Below are positions 35,850-48,084 of a DNA stretch of 64,000 nucleotides, one piece after another. The notes below the pieces were generated by a model. The model saw only the letters and a program-made list of their open reading frames with translations. It did not search any database and had not been told where the DNA came from. This stretch comes from Pempheris klunzingeri. Taxonomy: Eukaryota; Chordata; Actinopteri; Acropomatiformes; Pempheridae. The translations under genes and the position numbers were made by a program. The stretch lies in NCBI RefSeq assembly GCF_042242105.1, contig NC_092014.1:8431374-8495373 (forward strand), in the 5' to 3' direction. Every line of letters begins with the position of its first letter. Positions within the stretch are counted from its first letter, which is position 1.

Positions 35850-36123
35850 AGTATAATCAGTTTACTTCTGATACTTGAGGTACAGTTTGCTGATAAATCT
35901 TCTGTTCTTTTTTTACTTGAGTACATTTTCTGGACTGCATGGAAAACTAATGTTGCCCTGAAAAAGTTCCAAAGGTTTTTAGTCTTGGATCTCTAAAATA
36001 ATGTCTGGTTTGTAGGCAGTGAACTTGAGTCAAATTTTGACAGTTTTTACTCGTAATAGAGTATTTTTCCAGAGTCGAGGTGTTTTATTCAAGCAAAGAG
36101 CCTGAATACTTGTTGCACCACTG
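35850..36123. mobile_element. MITE-like element (CAGTGGTGG family), copy 3, in the fgfbp1 3'UTR
   Basis: AT-rich, with 'tacttgagtacattttctgg' and ending 'ttgttgcaccactg', the right terminus of the family. If the poly(A) signal at 36233 is used it is part of the fgfbp1 mRNA. Confidence 0.45.
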
Positions 36124-36232
36124 TTTATCACACATAAGTGAAGATTGATTATTATAGTAAAGCCGTACTTTTCTTCTACCTCTGGTCAACTTTATCAATC
36201 AAACATAAGCACCACTGTATTTATGCACCACA

Positions 36233-36238
36233 AATAAA
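36233..36238 (+). promoter_or_regulatory. fgfbp1: AATAAA poly(A) signal, fgfbp1
   Basis: Hexamer about 755 nt after the stop with a TG-rich stretch ('aatgtgtcctgttgcctg') some 20 nt downstream. Confidence 0.45.
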
Positions 36239-37541
36239 TATTTTCTATTTATACAATGTGTCCTGTTGCCTGATGAATATGAAACATGATAATTATCTGT
36301 GTTGGTGTGTGGAGAAATGAACTGCAAAATATGCTTTTTTTTTCAACATAATGACTTTAAAATTAATTTTTTTACCACATTAGAAAAAACATCACTCTGT
36401 CAGGTACAGTTTTTAATCATAATAGTAGTGTTAAAGTCCTTTCTAGATACTGACGCCTATTTCTGCCTGCAAATTTCTTAAAGAATCATTGTTAGAGAGT
36501 TTGTACAGGCAGATTTTTTAAATTGGCTTTGAGACAACAAGACTTTTAGGGATCAATAATGGACCGAATTTTGCTTGATTAAATTGAGATTTTCTGTGAT
36601 CTTAGACTTTCTGTCAAAACACATTTCTTTGGCAGAAAAAAACTCAAATGAGAGTAAAACAACACAAAACTGCTGGCATGCCCTCAGATTAAAGCACCAC
36701 ACACTCACGATGAAAGAGTTTATTTTATCACACACACAAGTGCACACAACTGATTTTACATGGCATCCAAATATAAGGCTTGTTCCTCCAGTTTCCTGTA
36801 GCAGTCTCTAATTACTTTCTCAGTAACAGCAGCTGGCTGCATTACGAGCCCATACTATATAGAGAGATTGGAAGTAAATGCTGCCATGATCCAGCTGTGT
36901 GTGCACGAGTGTGTGTGTAATGTGTAATCCATGAACAAGTGCAACCCCAGATGTGGATTTTTATGCTTTCCTGTCTGTCGTTGACCTTCTTCACCTCTGA
37001 CCTGCTGCTCTGCTCTTTGTCCCCTCTCTTAAAAAAGCCAACTGGAGAGCGATTTCCATCTTATAACGGAAGGCCGCTCCCTTTGATGGCACAAAAGGGA
37101 TTTTTGCAGACATATTGTTTTACCGACTCCTTTTCCAGAGCTCAAGGACACATTCCAGGGAGGAGGAAGTGGTTGGAGGTTAGAGGTCAAGGGTGAAGAA
37201 GAAAATAAGGGTACCATCCAAAAGTCTGTGCTTTTAGGATCTGCTGCCTCCTCCACACCTCATTGTGTGGATTTATTTCTTTTATCTCTGGCTCCTCCAG
37301 CCTTTGATCAAAAGGAGATCCTCCAGCAGGAAGATGTACTCCAGGATCAGTTTAGACGTTGAGTGGAAGAGCTGCAGCATCATAAATGAGACTCAGGATG
37401 GGTTTTTAAACCCCAGTCTGCTTAAAAAGGTGGAGTTTTGCAGTTTTTTTTACCTGCAGTCTGAGCAGTGACTGAATGTAAGTCAATAAAACACTCTATT
37501 TTTGCTCTGTTTTTGGTCTCCACCAACTTCTGAGAGAAATA

Positions 37542-37721
37542 CAGTGCTGTGAAAAAGTATTTGCCCCGTTACAGATTTCTTCTGTTTTTGCTTTTTTGTA
37601 TTTACTCAGGTTATCTTTGTGTGATTTTAAAATTTGTTTGATGATCTGAAACATGTAAGTGTGACAATAAAGCAAAAACAGAAGAAATCTGTAAGGGGGC
37701 AAATACTTTTTCACAGCACTG
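37542..37721. mobile_element. 180-bp Tc1/mariner-type fold-back MITE
   Basis: Both ends read CAGTGCTGTGAAAAAGTATT inward and the arms match for over 50 bp with very few mismatches. The element is flanked by TA on each side (37540-37541 and 37722-37723), the target-site duplication of the Tc1/mariner superfamily. It has no coding capacity and looks like a near-perfect palindrome with a short centre. Confidence 0.9.
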
Positions 37722-40700
37722 TATCTCACTGTTTAGCTGCTAAATGCTCCACTATATTCAGAAGTGTTCTCTGAACAGCTCCATAAAGCCAAGGTTCAGG
37801 TGATTATTCTCCGTAGTTTCATGAGTACTGTAAGAGGAATGACTTTCACATTGTCACACAGTTTTCACACAGTTAAAGTGAGTGTTTGTGTGTTTGTGGT
37901 TGTGCCAGTGAGCGTCTATATGCCAGTAACTCCAGGGCCAGTCCTTATGTGAGAGCTCTATGATTCTCTATGGGGAAAAGATGGGAAGTGCTTTAAGTGC
38001 TTTAGTGCCAGTGCGGCTGTTCTGTGTGAGTCTTCATTGAATTACTTTAATGTTGAGATAGTGAGAAAGAAGGAGTATGACTGAAAAAAGAATTTAAATA
38101 AAGATATACATTTCCTATCTTTCTCTCAAACATCATTCAACACAAACGTGCCATCCCAAGACACTTTAGTGAGCCGGTAAATTGGGGATAAAATTGGTTA
38201 AGAGGTGACTTCCTGTCTGTAACACTAATGTTTGTTTCATACACGGTAAAATCAACATGTCAGCAGGCATTTTAAAAGATATTTAACACTCGTATGAACA
38301 GATGCTAGGTTATGGCATCAGTAACATGTTTGTTCATGATAGTCGGGTGTATGTGTGTGTGATTCCCACATCTATCATTAGTGGGTGTTATGAGTGGAAT
38401 TTGCTTGTGGGCATTGCCAAATCTGTACAGTATGTATCTGGATGTCGTCAACACCACACACATTCAAGCACACAGGTACGCAGTGATACACAAACACACA
38501 CAAATGTCAGCCTCATAATTATATATTAATAGACTTTCATCCAACAGTCAGAATCTCCATTCTGCTCTTTGTATGACTTACAGATCATTATCTTCATCAT
38601 TACTGTAAGTGAGGGAGTGTTTTGTTGGTGTTGCAGTGAACTCAAAAGGAAAAAGTGGAAATCGAATGTTCACAATCTTTTTTTATCAGTTAACATTTAC
38701 TGACAGACAATATTGACAGAAAGAAAGCAGTTGTTCTATACCAAAATCGAATGGCGGCACAAAAACAGTATCGTGATCTGCTCCAAAGATGGACGATGAT
38801 GATCTCAGAGCCAAATTTATAGTTCTCAGAGGTCAATCTGCAAAAAAAAGAGAAGGAAATCAGATGTAGATTTATCATTCCCCAGTTTTTAATGTAGATA
38901 CACAAGCAGCCATGAACAGGAATACAGATAGATATATTCCTAAAACAGATAAAACACATACAAACCTGTTTCCTGTCTGTCTTTATTGTGGGCTTTACTG
39001 TGCACTGTCAGAGACAGACTGTGGTCAAAGCAGAAGCAGCGATATCCTCAAAATCCCTGGATCCTACTCTTCCCATAATGCAACTTACAGTAGCAGTATC
39101 TTTCACTGAGCCCCTTGTGCCTGGTAGATGCCTCCATCAACTTCATGATCTCAGTTAGTAGAACACACTTGTTGTGGCTGTGGGGTGTGCAAGAGTTTAA
39201 GACCGTGAGCTCAACATCCCTCGTTTACCTTTGCTGCTGGACATCTGTTGCATGTTGCCGTTTCTCCTCTCTTAGGGGCCAAGTTATGTTAGAAAAGAAC
39301 TACTTTATGTGGCATGTTGTCCGACCACACCAGTTAATGTACCTCTACTCTGTCATACACACACATAGTGCCAGAAATAGTTGTGCACAGAATGAAGAAA
39401 AGCCACGGAGAGAAAGTTCAAATCCTGTCTACTTTAAATAATTTCATGAAGTGGACGTTAATGTTGGATTTTCAGTTTCGGAAGGACACAGGAATGGATG
39501 TCACTTCTGACGAAGTTTACTGACGCCTTTACTCTCCCCTCATTTCCTGATATCTCTCTTCTGTCCACTTACAAGTAAAAGCAAACAAATGAAAAAGAAA
39601 ATTCAATCTCTCAACCAAACCAACAGGCTGAATAGTACTGCTCATGACTACATTGACTTTGACATGTACAGTTGGTGGATCTCTGTGATGTGTAAGGCCT
39701 CTAAGTACCGCAGACTATTAGCACATCACAGATTCATGTTTAGGTATGTGCGTCCTTTTCTTCCTCATATCCACGACGTGTGCGTGTCTCGTCTTGTTTC
39801 TTTTAGAGTCGATGCTTCACAAACTAAACAAACACCTTTGAAAGCACCAGCCTTTGACTCTCCTCTGCTCAAAGTATTAAAACGGCGTCTTTCAAAAGTC
39901 CTTTGAGGTTTCAGGCCTTTCATGTAAAAACAGGATCCCACAAACAGCAGATCCACCTCTTACAATGATTGCTATCTGCTCTTCAGTGTCTTCTTGATGA
40001 ATGAAACAGGTGCACACACTTTAATAGGGGCTTTACATCAGTGGTATGTTTCTCTTTTATTGTCGGCAGTCTTCTTCTGCACATTTAAGTTTTCAGCGTC
40101 AATGCAGCTACTCTTTGGGAGACAATAAGGAGGGAAAAAATCCAGTTTGTGACACAAATAATGTGGAAGGCTTTGCTGCATTTGCTACAATTAAGAGAGA
40201 CAATAAAAAAGTGACAAAATTACACAACACAGTCTGATATTTGGACGTCACAGTACATGAACAACAAGGTCGCTCTGTGAGAGAGAGCTTGATACTGTTG
40301 CTCAGCCACTTCAACTTTCCACTGCGATATTTTGCACCACCACCACCACCTTGATCTGGTCCTACATTTTCTCTTGTTTGCTTCAAGCTTGAAGCTGCTT
40401 TTATGACAAATCATTATTCTTGAATTTCACTGCACATATTGTGTGGTCATGTGACAAATAAAACCTCTGAAATCAGTTTTTTCTTCTTTACTATAATGTT
40501 CATCATCATGTGGCCCCTAAGGTTTGTCTTGACACCTCTCATGGGAGTCCCACTGGCTTTATATGAGATTTAGAGTCTAATCAAAGATTCATGTGGTCAT
40601 TTTAGAGCTCTGCAAGGCTACATTAGAGAGCGACTACAGCCGCAATATCTGTCATTAATAGATTGCTGATTATGAGATTATATTCCTCCCTTCAGGTTGG

Positions 40701-42872
40701 GTGTCTGCAGTTGTGGTTCTTAAAATTTGAAACTCAGACCTTTAAAACAGATTGTGTTCTACCGAAGTTCTTGGTATGCTCATTTGCAACCTTTCTGCTC
40801 TTCAACAAACATCAACCTTTGCTGTGCAACAGATGAGATATCTGACAGGCCACAGAACACAGGCTCATATCCAAACAGAAGAAAAACAGTGGGTGTTTTT
40901 TTTGTCCATATTTCGAATGTATTTATTTAGAACAGTAATTGTTCTGTTGGTTAGGAAAGGTAAGTGCAGGTTGTTTCTCATCTTCCCCAATATTTTTGGT
41001 TTATTAATGTTAAATCATTCGATTCAAGTAAAATAATCTCTTTGCTATCACGTCATTCAGAAACTGGTGTATGTTCCTGTAGGTTACATTACATTTTCTA
41101 CATGATTTTTGTGAAATACTAATACTTTTTAATAACTGTTTTACTTATTCATTTATTTATTTGTCCATAGAATTGTTGATTAAACTATCTTTTAAGCCCT
41201 ATTCAGCAATGTCCTCATCCCCTGGTTGGTTGGTTGGTTGTACATGGAGTGTTTTTGCTTGCAGGTCTAGTTTAATTTCTTTCTTTCATTCTCTTGCCTG
41301 CTGTTTTTCCTGCCTCACACTAACTCTCTTGTCGTTTCAGATCCAGCCACTCCCTCCTGCCCTGCGGTAAGCCTCGTTCCCGCCATTTCTCATCACCTGA
41401 TCTTCACCGCCTACACTTCACTGCACACCTGCTCCCACTCCCCTCATTAGCTCCATATAAATGCTCCCCTGTCAAACCCTTTGGATAAGTCTGCCTGTTC
41501 CTCTCCTTCATCTCTGAGTAAACATGAACTGCTGCTTTCATCCTGTTGGTCTTTGAGTCATGCTTCTGGATGCTTTGTGCTTATATTGTATCTGGAAATG
41601 ATTTTGTTTAGTCTTTTATTGTGAAGCTCTTTGTGACAATCTGATGAAGAAAGGTGGGAGTATGTAACATGAGTGTGAGTTCAGTGTCATGGAGGATAAA
41701 TAGGATCAGAAAATGTGGAGCGGTGCCAGCGGGAGCCTTTGGGAATTTGGGTTTTATGGATTTGTGACAATTCCCACCATCAGATTACACTCAAATCTAT
41801 GGATCTGAGGTCACGACTTTATGTAAAGTCATGAAAGCAGTTGGGAAAATCAGCCTGTGACTCCTGCTCTGTCAAACAAAGAAACATCCACCCACACAGC
41901 TGTGTTCTTGCAGAGCTGAAGGAATTACATTATATTCTTCTGGGTAATTTGTATGTTACTAAATCAAACCAAAATGCTGACATTCAGCAGATTCTTCGCA
42001 TATCAAAGTAATATAGGACAAACTCTGGTGACAAATGAAAGGAAAAAACACCATAAAGTATTTATAAAATGTGGATGAAGGGATGAAAACAATTCCTCCT
42101 GAAGATATTCTTTCCTTTAAATCTGACGGTGGTGATGAAGAGCGCTTTCTGACATCATTAGTTTAGTCGATTTCTTATTTTTTTTATTAATGGGGCAGTT
42201 GCTTAGTCAGCAAACAGTGAAATCACACATTTCCAGGACCCGAGCCTCTTCATCTTGCCTGTTTTGATCAAAACTCCAAAATAGAAAAAAATAGAATAAT
42301 AGAATTGGTTTACTATAACATAAAACTAAAATTATCACTCAACTATCAAAATAATTTCTGAATGATTTTCTGTTAAATGATTAATAAATTAATGGACTAG
42401 ATTGTTTCTGCTCTACATCAGTTTAAACACACCAGCAGCTAAATGCAGGAGGAAATTTTGACCTGTATGTAATAGTGCTTTTGCTAGCCTTTTGTTAGAC
42501 AACTAACTTCCCCTTCAACTTGAACTTGAGCTACTGTTGAGCTTCAGCCCGTGTGATGAAGGAGAGGAGGGGCTGGATGTCAGGAGGGGAAAAAAAAAAA
42601 ACATCACAACAACTCCACGCTCCACTAAGTACTTCAGATCAAAGCTGATCAGACACATGCCCACCCACAGACACCCAAAAACACGCCAGGCAGCGAGGTG
42701 GGAGGAGTCTGAGTCATTGTTCTTCCTGTGGCTCGAGGTGGCCTGACCCCACACCCTGCTGTTCAGACCTTGTTATTGGCTGCCCGTTTCTGTGGCAACA
42801 ATCAACGCTGCCATGAAAAGAATAACAGAAAGTAGTGTAACAGGACCTGGGATGACCCCTCCTTCAACCCAG

Positions 42873-42875
<3 letters not shown>

Positions 42876-42919
<44 letters not shown>
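42876..42919. repeat. (CA)n microsatellite
   Basis: About 44 bp of pure CA. Confidence 0.95.
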
Positions 42920-42921
<2 letters not shown>

Positions 42922-43540
42922 TGAAATACACAGAACAAAACGTTTTCATTTGAAATTGTTTTACTGCCAACATTTTCCTCATTCAGCAGCCATTAATTTA
43001 GTTGAAGGAAAGGGAAGGTCAACACAAGACGTTACATTAAATCTGAATGAGGATGTAAAGTGTCAGTGGAGAAATGCTGATATGCATCTTTAGGCACAAT
43101 GAATGCAAGAATGAGGCCTCACGACCACCAGCAGATACAACATGCAGCAGCAAATGCTTCATATTTGTGATGTTTACAACAGTGAAAGAATGTGCGTGTC
43201 ATCTGTGAAGTTATGGAGTATTTAAAGGACCAGTTCACTAAAACTACAAAATACACATTTTTTCCATTTGCCTCTAAAGTCCTGAAGTAAAATTTTATTA
43301 TTAGTATGTATTATCAGTAACAAATATTTATGAAATGCAAAATTGTTCATTATGAGGAACGCTGAATGCATTAGGCCTATATCATCGAAGTATTTCAGAT
43401 GTATGTATGTGTTTAAGTAGGATGCATTTCAACATTGTACATTGATTCCAACCAATAATGTACTTGATATATGGTTGGGAAGCTGTATCTATTACAATGT
43501 GTCCCATTTTATAAACTGATGTTTTGAGAGTAAATTCTTA

Positions 43541-44040
43541 AAGGTCCCATTGTGTTCTCTTTTTCAAGTTCACACTTTTATTTGGAGGTCCTACTAGAAT
43601 AGGATTACATGGTTTCAGGTTTTAATGTTCAACAAATACATTATTTCTCTCACAGCAGACATGGTTGCTGCAGCCGTTTTCAGCCTCTGTCTGCGCGCCA
43701 CGTTTACAAAAAGCAGAACAATCTGCGTGTTTTGCTCTTGCCTTTGACATCCTTGTGTTTCTGGGAGCTGGCGTTAGTGAGGAAAAAACAATGATAGACA
43801 GCGAGGTCGACTCAAGAAGATGACAGTCAGCCTCTGCTAAAGGGCTGCAGGAGGTCACATGTTCACCAGATCCACTTATGACATCATAAAGGGAGCCGAA
43901 TCTAAGCGGTGTGTTTTCACAAACATTTACTGAAAGATGGAGCAAGAGAATAAGAGAGAAGATAGTTTGAGAGTCATTAGACACACCGGGGACACATATT
44001 TATGTTGAAAAGACATTAAAAAGTGCATCTCATAATATGG
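43541..44040 (-). mobile_element. Dispersed fish element, copy 2 (inverted)
   Basis: Its right part, reverse-complemented, matches the left part of 33137-33640: both carry 'cttttcaacataaat' followed by 'tgtgtcccc'. Same family, opposite orientation, about 10 kb apart. Confidence 0.6.
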
Positions 44041-44380
44041 GCTGTCAAATAAATGTTGTGGAATAAAAAGTGCAACATATCAAACATGTAAGAAAAGTTT
44101 AAAGCTGCACAAGAGTATAGTACTGAGTAAATGTACTTTTACTCAAGTAATTTCTACCTTTTGTCTACTAGCAATTGGTGACATGTGAGACACTTACGTG
44201 CTCCTCAACTGGTCTCCATTAGAGCGACTCTCTCTCCCTCTGGTGGTAGTGAGGGGTCAGTGCATGTTCAACAGACACTAAACATGTACTTTTACATGTG
44301 TACTGCAGGACAGGATTGGTGCTAAAACATGCCAGAGACAAGAAAGACGAGCCATTGTAGCTAATCGGCTGAAATGTTTT

Positions 44381-44386
44381 TTTATT
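44381..44386 (-). promoter_or_regulatory. anxa5: AATAAA poly(A) signal of anxa5 (minus strand)
   Basis: TTTATT on the + strand, 279 nt beyond the anxa5 stop. It implies a 3'UTR of roughly 300 nt. Confidence 0.55.
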
Positions 44387-44664
44387 GCTTACATTGTTTC
44401 TGCCATACAAAGTGCAAACAAGACAACTGTAGTCTCATATTTTAGTATCACAAATTAATGACATGATATTGTCATCTTTAAGATATTAGTCGACCAAAAG
44501 CTCTATTACTGTGAACATGAAACAAAATGTTAGCTACCTTTCAAAGACATTATTTGGTATCATAGTTTAAAAAGACCTGATGCGGGCCGTCTCTCACACA
44601 CATGTGAGTTTAAAAAAAAAAGGCACTTCAGGTGTAGTTCCTGTTGTATTGCTTGTCGCCATGG

Positions 44665-47600
44665 TTACGCATCATCTCCACCACAGAGCAACAGTAAAGC
44701 CTTTCTGTAGTCACCACCGGTATCTCCCTGTAACACAAAACACACACAGAATTTGATAAGAAAAAAACTTGGGGTGGGTGTATGTGTGTGTGTATTTGTG
44801 TGTAGTGTGTTTGTTTATTTGTGTGTGTGTGTGTGTGTACCTTGACCATGGAAAACAGAGAGCAGGAAAACATCCTCCTGAACTCAGTTCTGATGTCCAA
44901 CAAGTCCACCTCACTGCGAGTCACCATCACCCTGATCAGGGTGTCGTCATCAGTTCCTGCACCCTGAAACGAACACATAAACACACGTCGACGTTTGCTA
45001 AGAACATAAGCTTCTGTAAGTATTTAGAAAATGTGCATCTGCACCCAGATCTGCACATACACAATGATCAATAGTTGGGATACATAAGCTATTTTTGATA
45101 AAGCCTCTCTATGTGACATTGAGAACATTGATAAAGCAGCGAATAACCATCTTCTATGTAAAGACACAGTGGAGTAATGGCGTCCTGAGCACAGAGTCAC
45201 ACTTTCTGTATGTATGTTGTAATCTGAGCTTCTCTGCTCTTTGTTTAGTTAGTGAATATGAGAGTTTGAAATATTCAGATGAAGGCGACCCTCCAGAATT
45301 TCTTCTTTGGCTAAAGAGGTCTCTTCTGCCTCCACTGGAGCTGCTCCATCTGTGCACCTTGCAACTCTGGCTGTTTCTACTGCCTCGTCCCCTTCTTAGT
45401 CATCCCCAAGATGGCTGCCGCTGGCCTTGGCGGCGGGATCAAATCAACGAAATAATAGCCAACATGTACATCCTTTCTGCCTGCCAAGTGTACAAGTGTA
45501 GTGACATGAGGACAACTTTGTTCATTTCGTTAGGTTTGATATTTGTTGACACATTTTGGTCTGAGATGCTGCTGAATCTTTTACATAAAACCTTTAAATT
45601 TACAATCTCTGATTTTTTGGCCTCCTGGTTGCAGAAAGTTGTGAACACAACATTTTGCAGTCATATTGGCAAACAGTGGCTTATTTACACATCCAGCAGT
45701 TGCAGAATAACATTGTGATTCATTTGGAGTCTGGTTTCTGGCCATCTGGTGAATTCTATTTCAGTAGAATAAAGAACTGCATTATGTTAGTATTAGAACG
45801 TGCTACTAGAACTGATTTTACAGAGGTCAAACCCATCATTGATCATACACAGATGACCATTTCAGACATCTTTGTTGTCTTACCTTCATCGCGTAATACA
45901 GAGTCTCAGCAAAATACGCTGGAACGCTCCTGGCACACTTCACTTTAAAAGACAAACAGAAAAGAATGATGAATGATTGAAAATGCATCATCATTAGTCA
46001 GTAAAAGTCTCCGCTTGCAGAGATGCTGACGACAGATCCCGTCTGCAGTGTGGAGCTTCTTACCCACGGCGAGAAGCAGATCTTCCAGGTTTCCAGATGT
46101 TTCCCTCTTAATGGTCTCCTCCATCTCGTATCCAGACATCTTCATGTAAGCATCAAATACTGAAACACACACAAGTAACAATACAAGTTCAGAGCGAGTC
46201 TGGTTATCACATGAAACTGCAGAACAGTTGCAGAGGCTCAGTTATGGCCACGCAGACAAACCTTTCCTAAGATGTTCTGCACTCCGGTTTCCCAGGATGG
46301 TGACAAATGATTGTTCATCAGTGCCAAACTTCTCCTCTCCTGCCTTGAACAGGACCTGTGACCAAAACAACAAATGGTCAGTGGTGGAAGAAGTGCTCAC
46401 ATCTTTCTCTAAAGTAAATATAGTAAAGCCATAGTGTAGAGATACATGGACCACTGTAATGTTGCAGCTGGTGGAGGTGAAGCGAATTTTATTCACTTTA
46501 CTTGTGGCTATATCTTAATTGATAATGATATAATTATCTATTAGTCTATTATATTTCATATTAATAATCTGAACCTGCAAAGTAACTAAGTTATCCAATA
46601 AATCTAGTGCAGAAAAAAGTACTATATTCCCCTCTGAAATGTAGAAATGAATGGAAGTGTAAAGTAGCATAAAATGGTAAAACTCAAGTAAAGTACAATT
46701 ACCTCAAAATTGTACTTAAGTACAATATCTCAGAAAATGTAGTCAGTTACTTTCTACTACTGCAGATCGTACACATCACACATTTATCCCTCTAAATCAG
46801 GAGAGGAAACAAAAAGGGTCACAAACTGCTACTGAACAAGTTATGGCAAAGTCTCCTCAGCTCAGAAGATGGATCACGTCCATACAGAGGGCATCGCAGA
46901 TCAGATTAGAGGAAAATAGTTCACCCACACCATATCCCTACACATCATCTGCCTTTTAATTTAACTCCTCTACTCGCTCTCTCCACTAGAGGGCGTCACA
47001 ACATATTAAAAAAAAAATACACAAGTACACAAACAGGCTTCACAGCCCAGTTTTTTCATGTGACTGTCACACCCCCAGACGAAAACACAAAGATGCCATT
47101 GATGGTGAAATATTTACTGACCAGCAGCGAAGAATTGACCCACCTGAGCATCACTCTCGACGTTTCCCTCTTGGATCCCCTTCTGCCTGTTCGCCTGAGG
47201 AGAGACAGAACATTTTGTTTACAGAGGAGAGGAGAGGAGAGGAGAGGAGAGGAGACGAGAGGAGACGAGAGGATTTACCTGCAGCAGAATGACCAGAAGT
47301 CTCTTGAAGTGGCCTGAAGTGTCACCACATATGTCCTCCTCCAGGTCGTCGTCGTACTCTGACAAACACACGAATCACATGAAACACACATTAAGGTTTT
47401 CCTTTAGTCTTGACCTCGAAAACCACCTCAGCTTTTTTGTCCCACTGTTGTTTTATGTCCACCGTCTGAAAACACCCTATCATCAGATTAACTTTTGACT
47501 TCTGCATCTCAAACACAGAAGTTTATTTAATACTGACCAACAAAAACCGCTACAGCTTAGAGAAACACACATCAAGTGAAATACTTCACTTCTGTTTTGT

Positions 47601-47998
47601 GGTCGGCCTCCTGGCTAATCATTACTGCTGGTGAGTAGTAATAAAACTTCAATACAGTCTATTTACATCCCAACTTGTTTTAGAGCCTTTTTATTGAACA
47701 TCTACAGTGTGTATGCTACTTGAAAATATTAATTATTCACAGTTTTAAAAAATTTATTTCAAAAGAATCTTTAATGGTGATCAGACATAAATGTTACCTC
47801 ACTCAGTTTGTCTCTTAAATAAATAAAACATGTTGCGTGTGTTTGTTCGTACACATAATAATTACTGGTAAACACTTAACATTGATGACTAATGTCTATA
47901 GTTTCATTGGAAAACATTTAAATAAGACCAATAACAACTCCTGTCTATAATTGTTTAATATGTAGAACAACTTGTTGGTGCCCATTAGTTTTAGCCAG

Positions 47999-48084
<86 letters not shown>

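Larger units (their letters stand above)
36250..44370. other. Intergenic between convergent fgfbp1 and anxa5
   Basis: Eight kilobases with no exon I can support. It holds a fold-back MITE (37542-37721), CA repeats, a dispersed element (43541-44040) and a pyrimidine-rich repeat-like stretch at about 41340-41530. The remainder shows nothing recognisable. Confidence 0.5.

Noticed and set aside
45095..45718. 207-codon + strand ORF
   Set aside because: It lies in an anxa5 intron, has no recognisable domain or splice context, and shows ordinary intronic composition.
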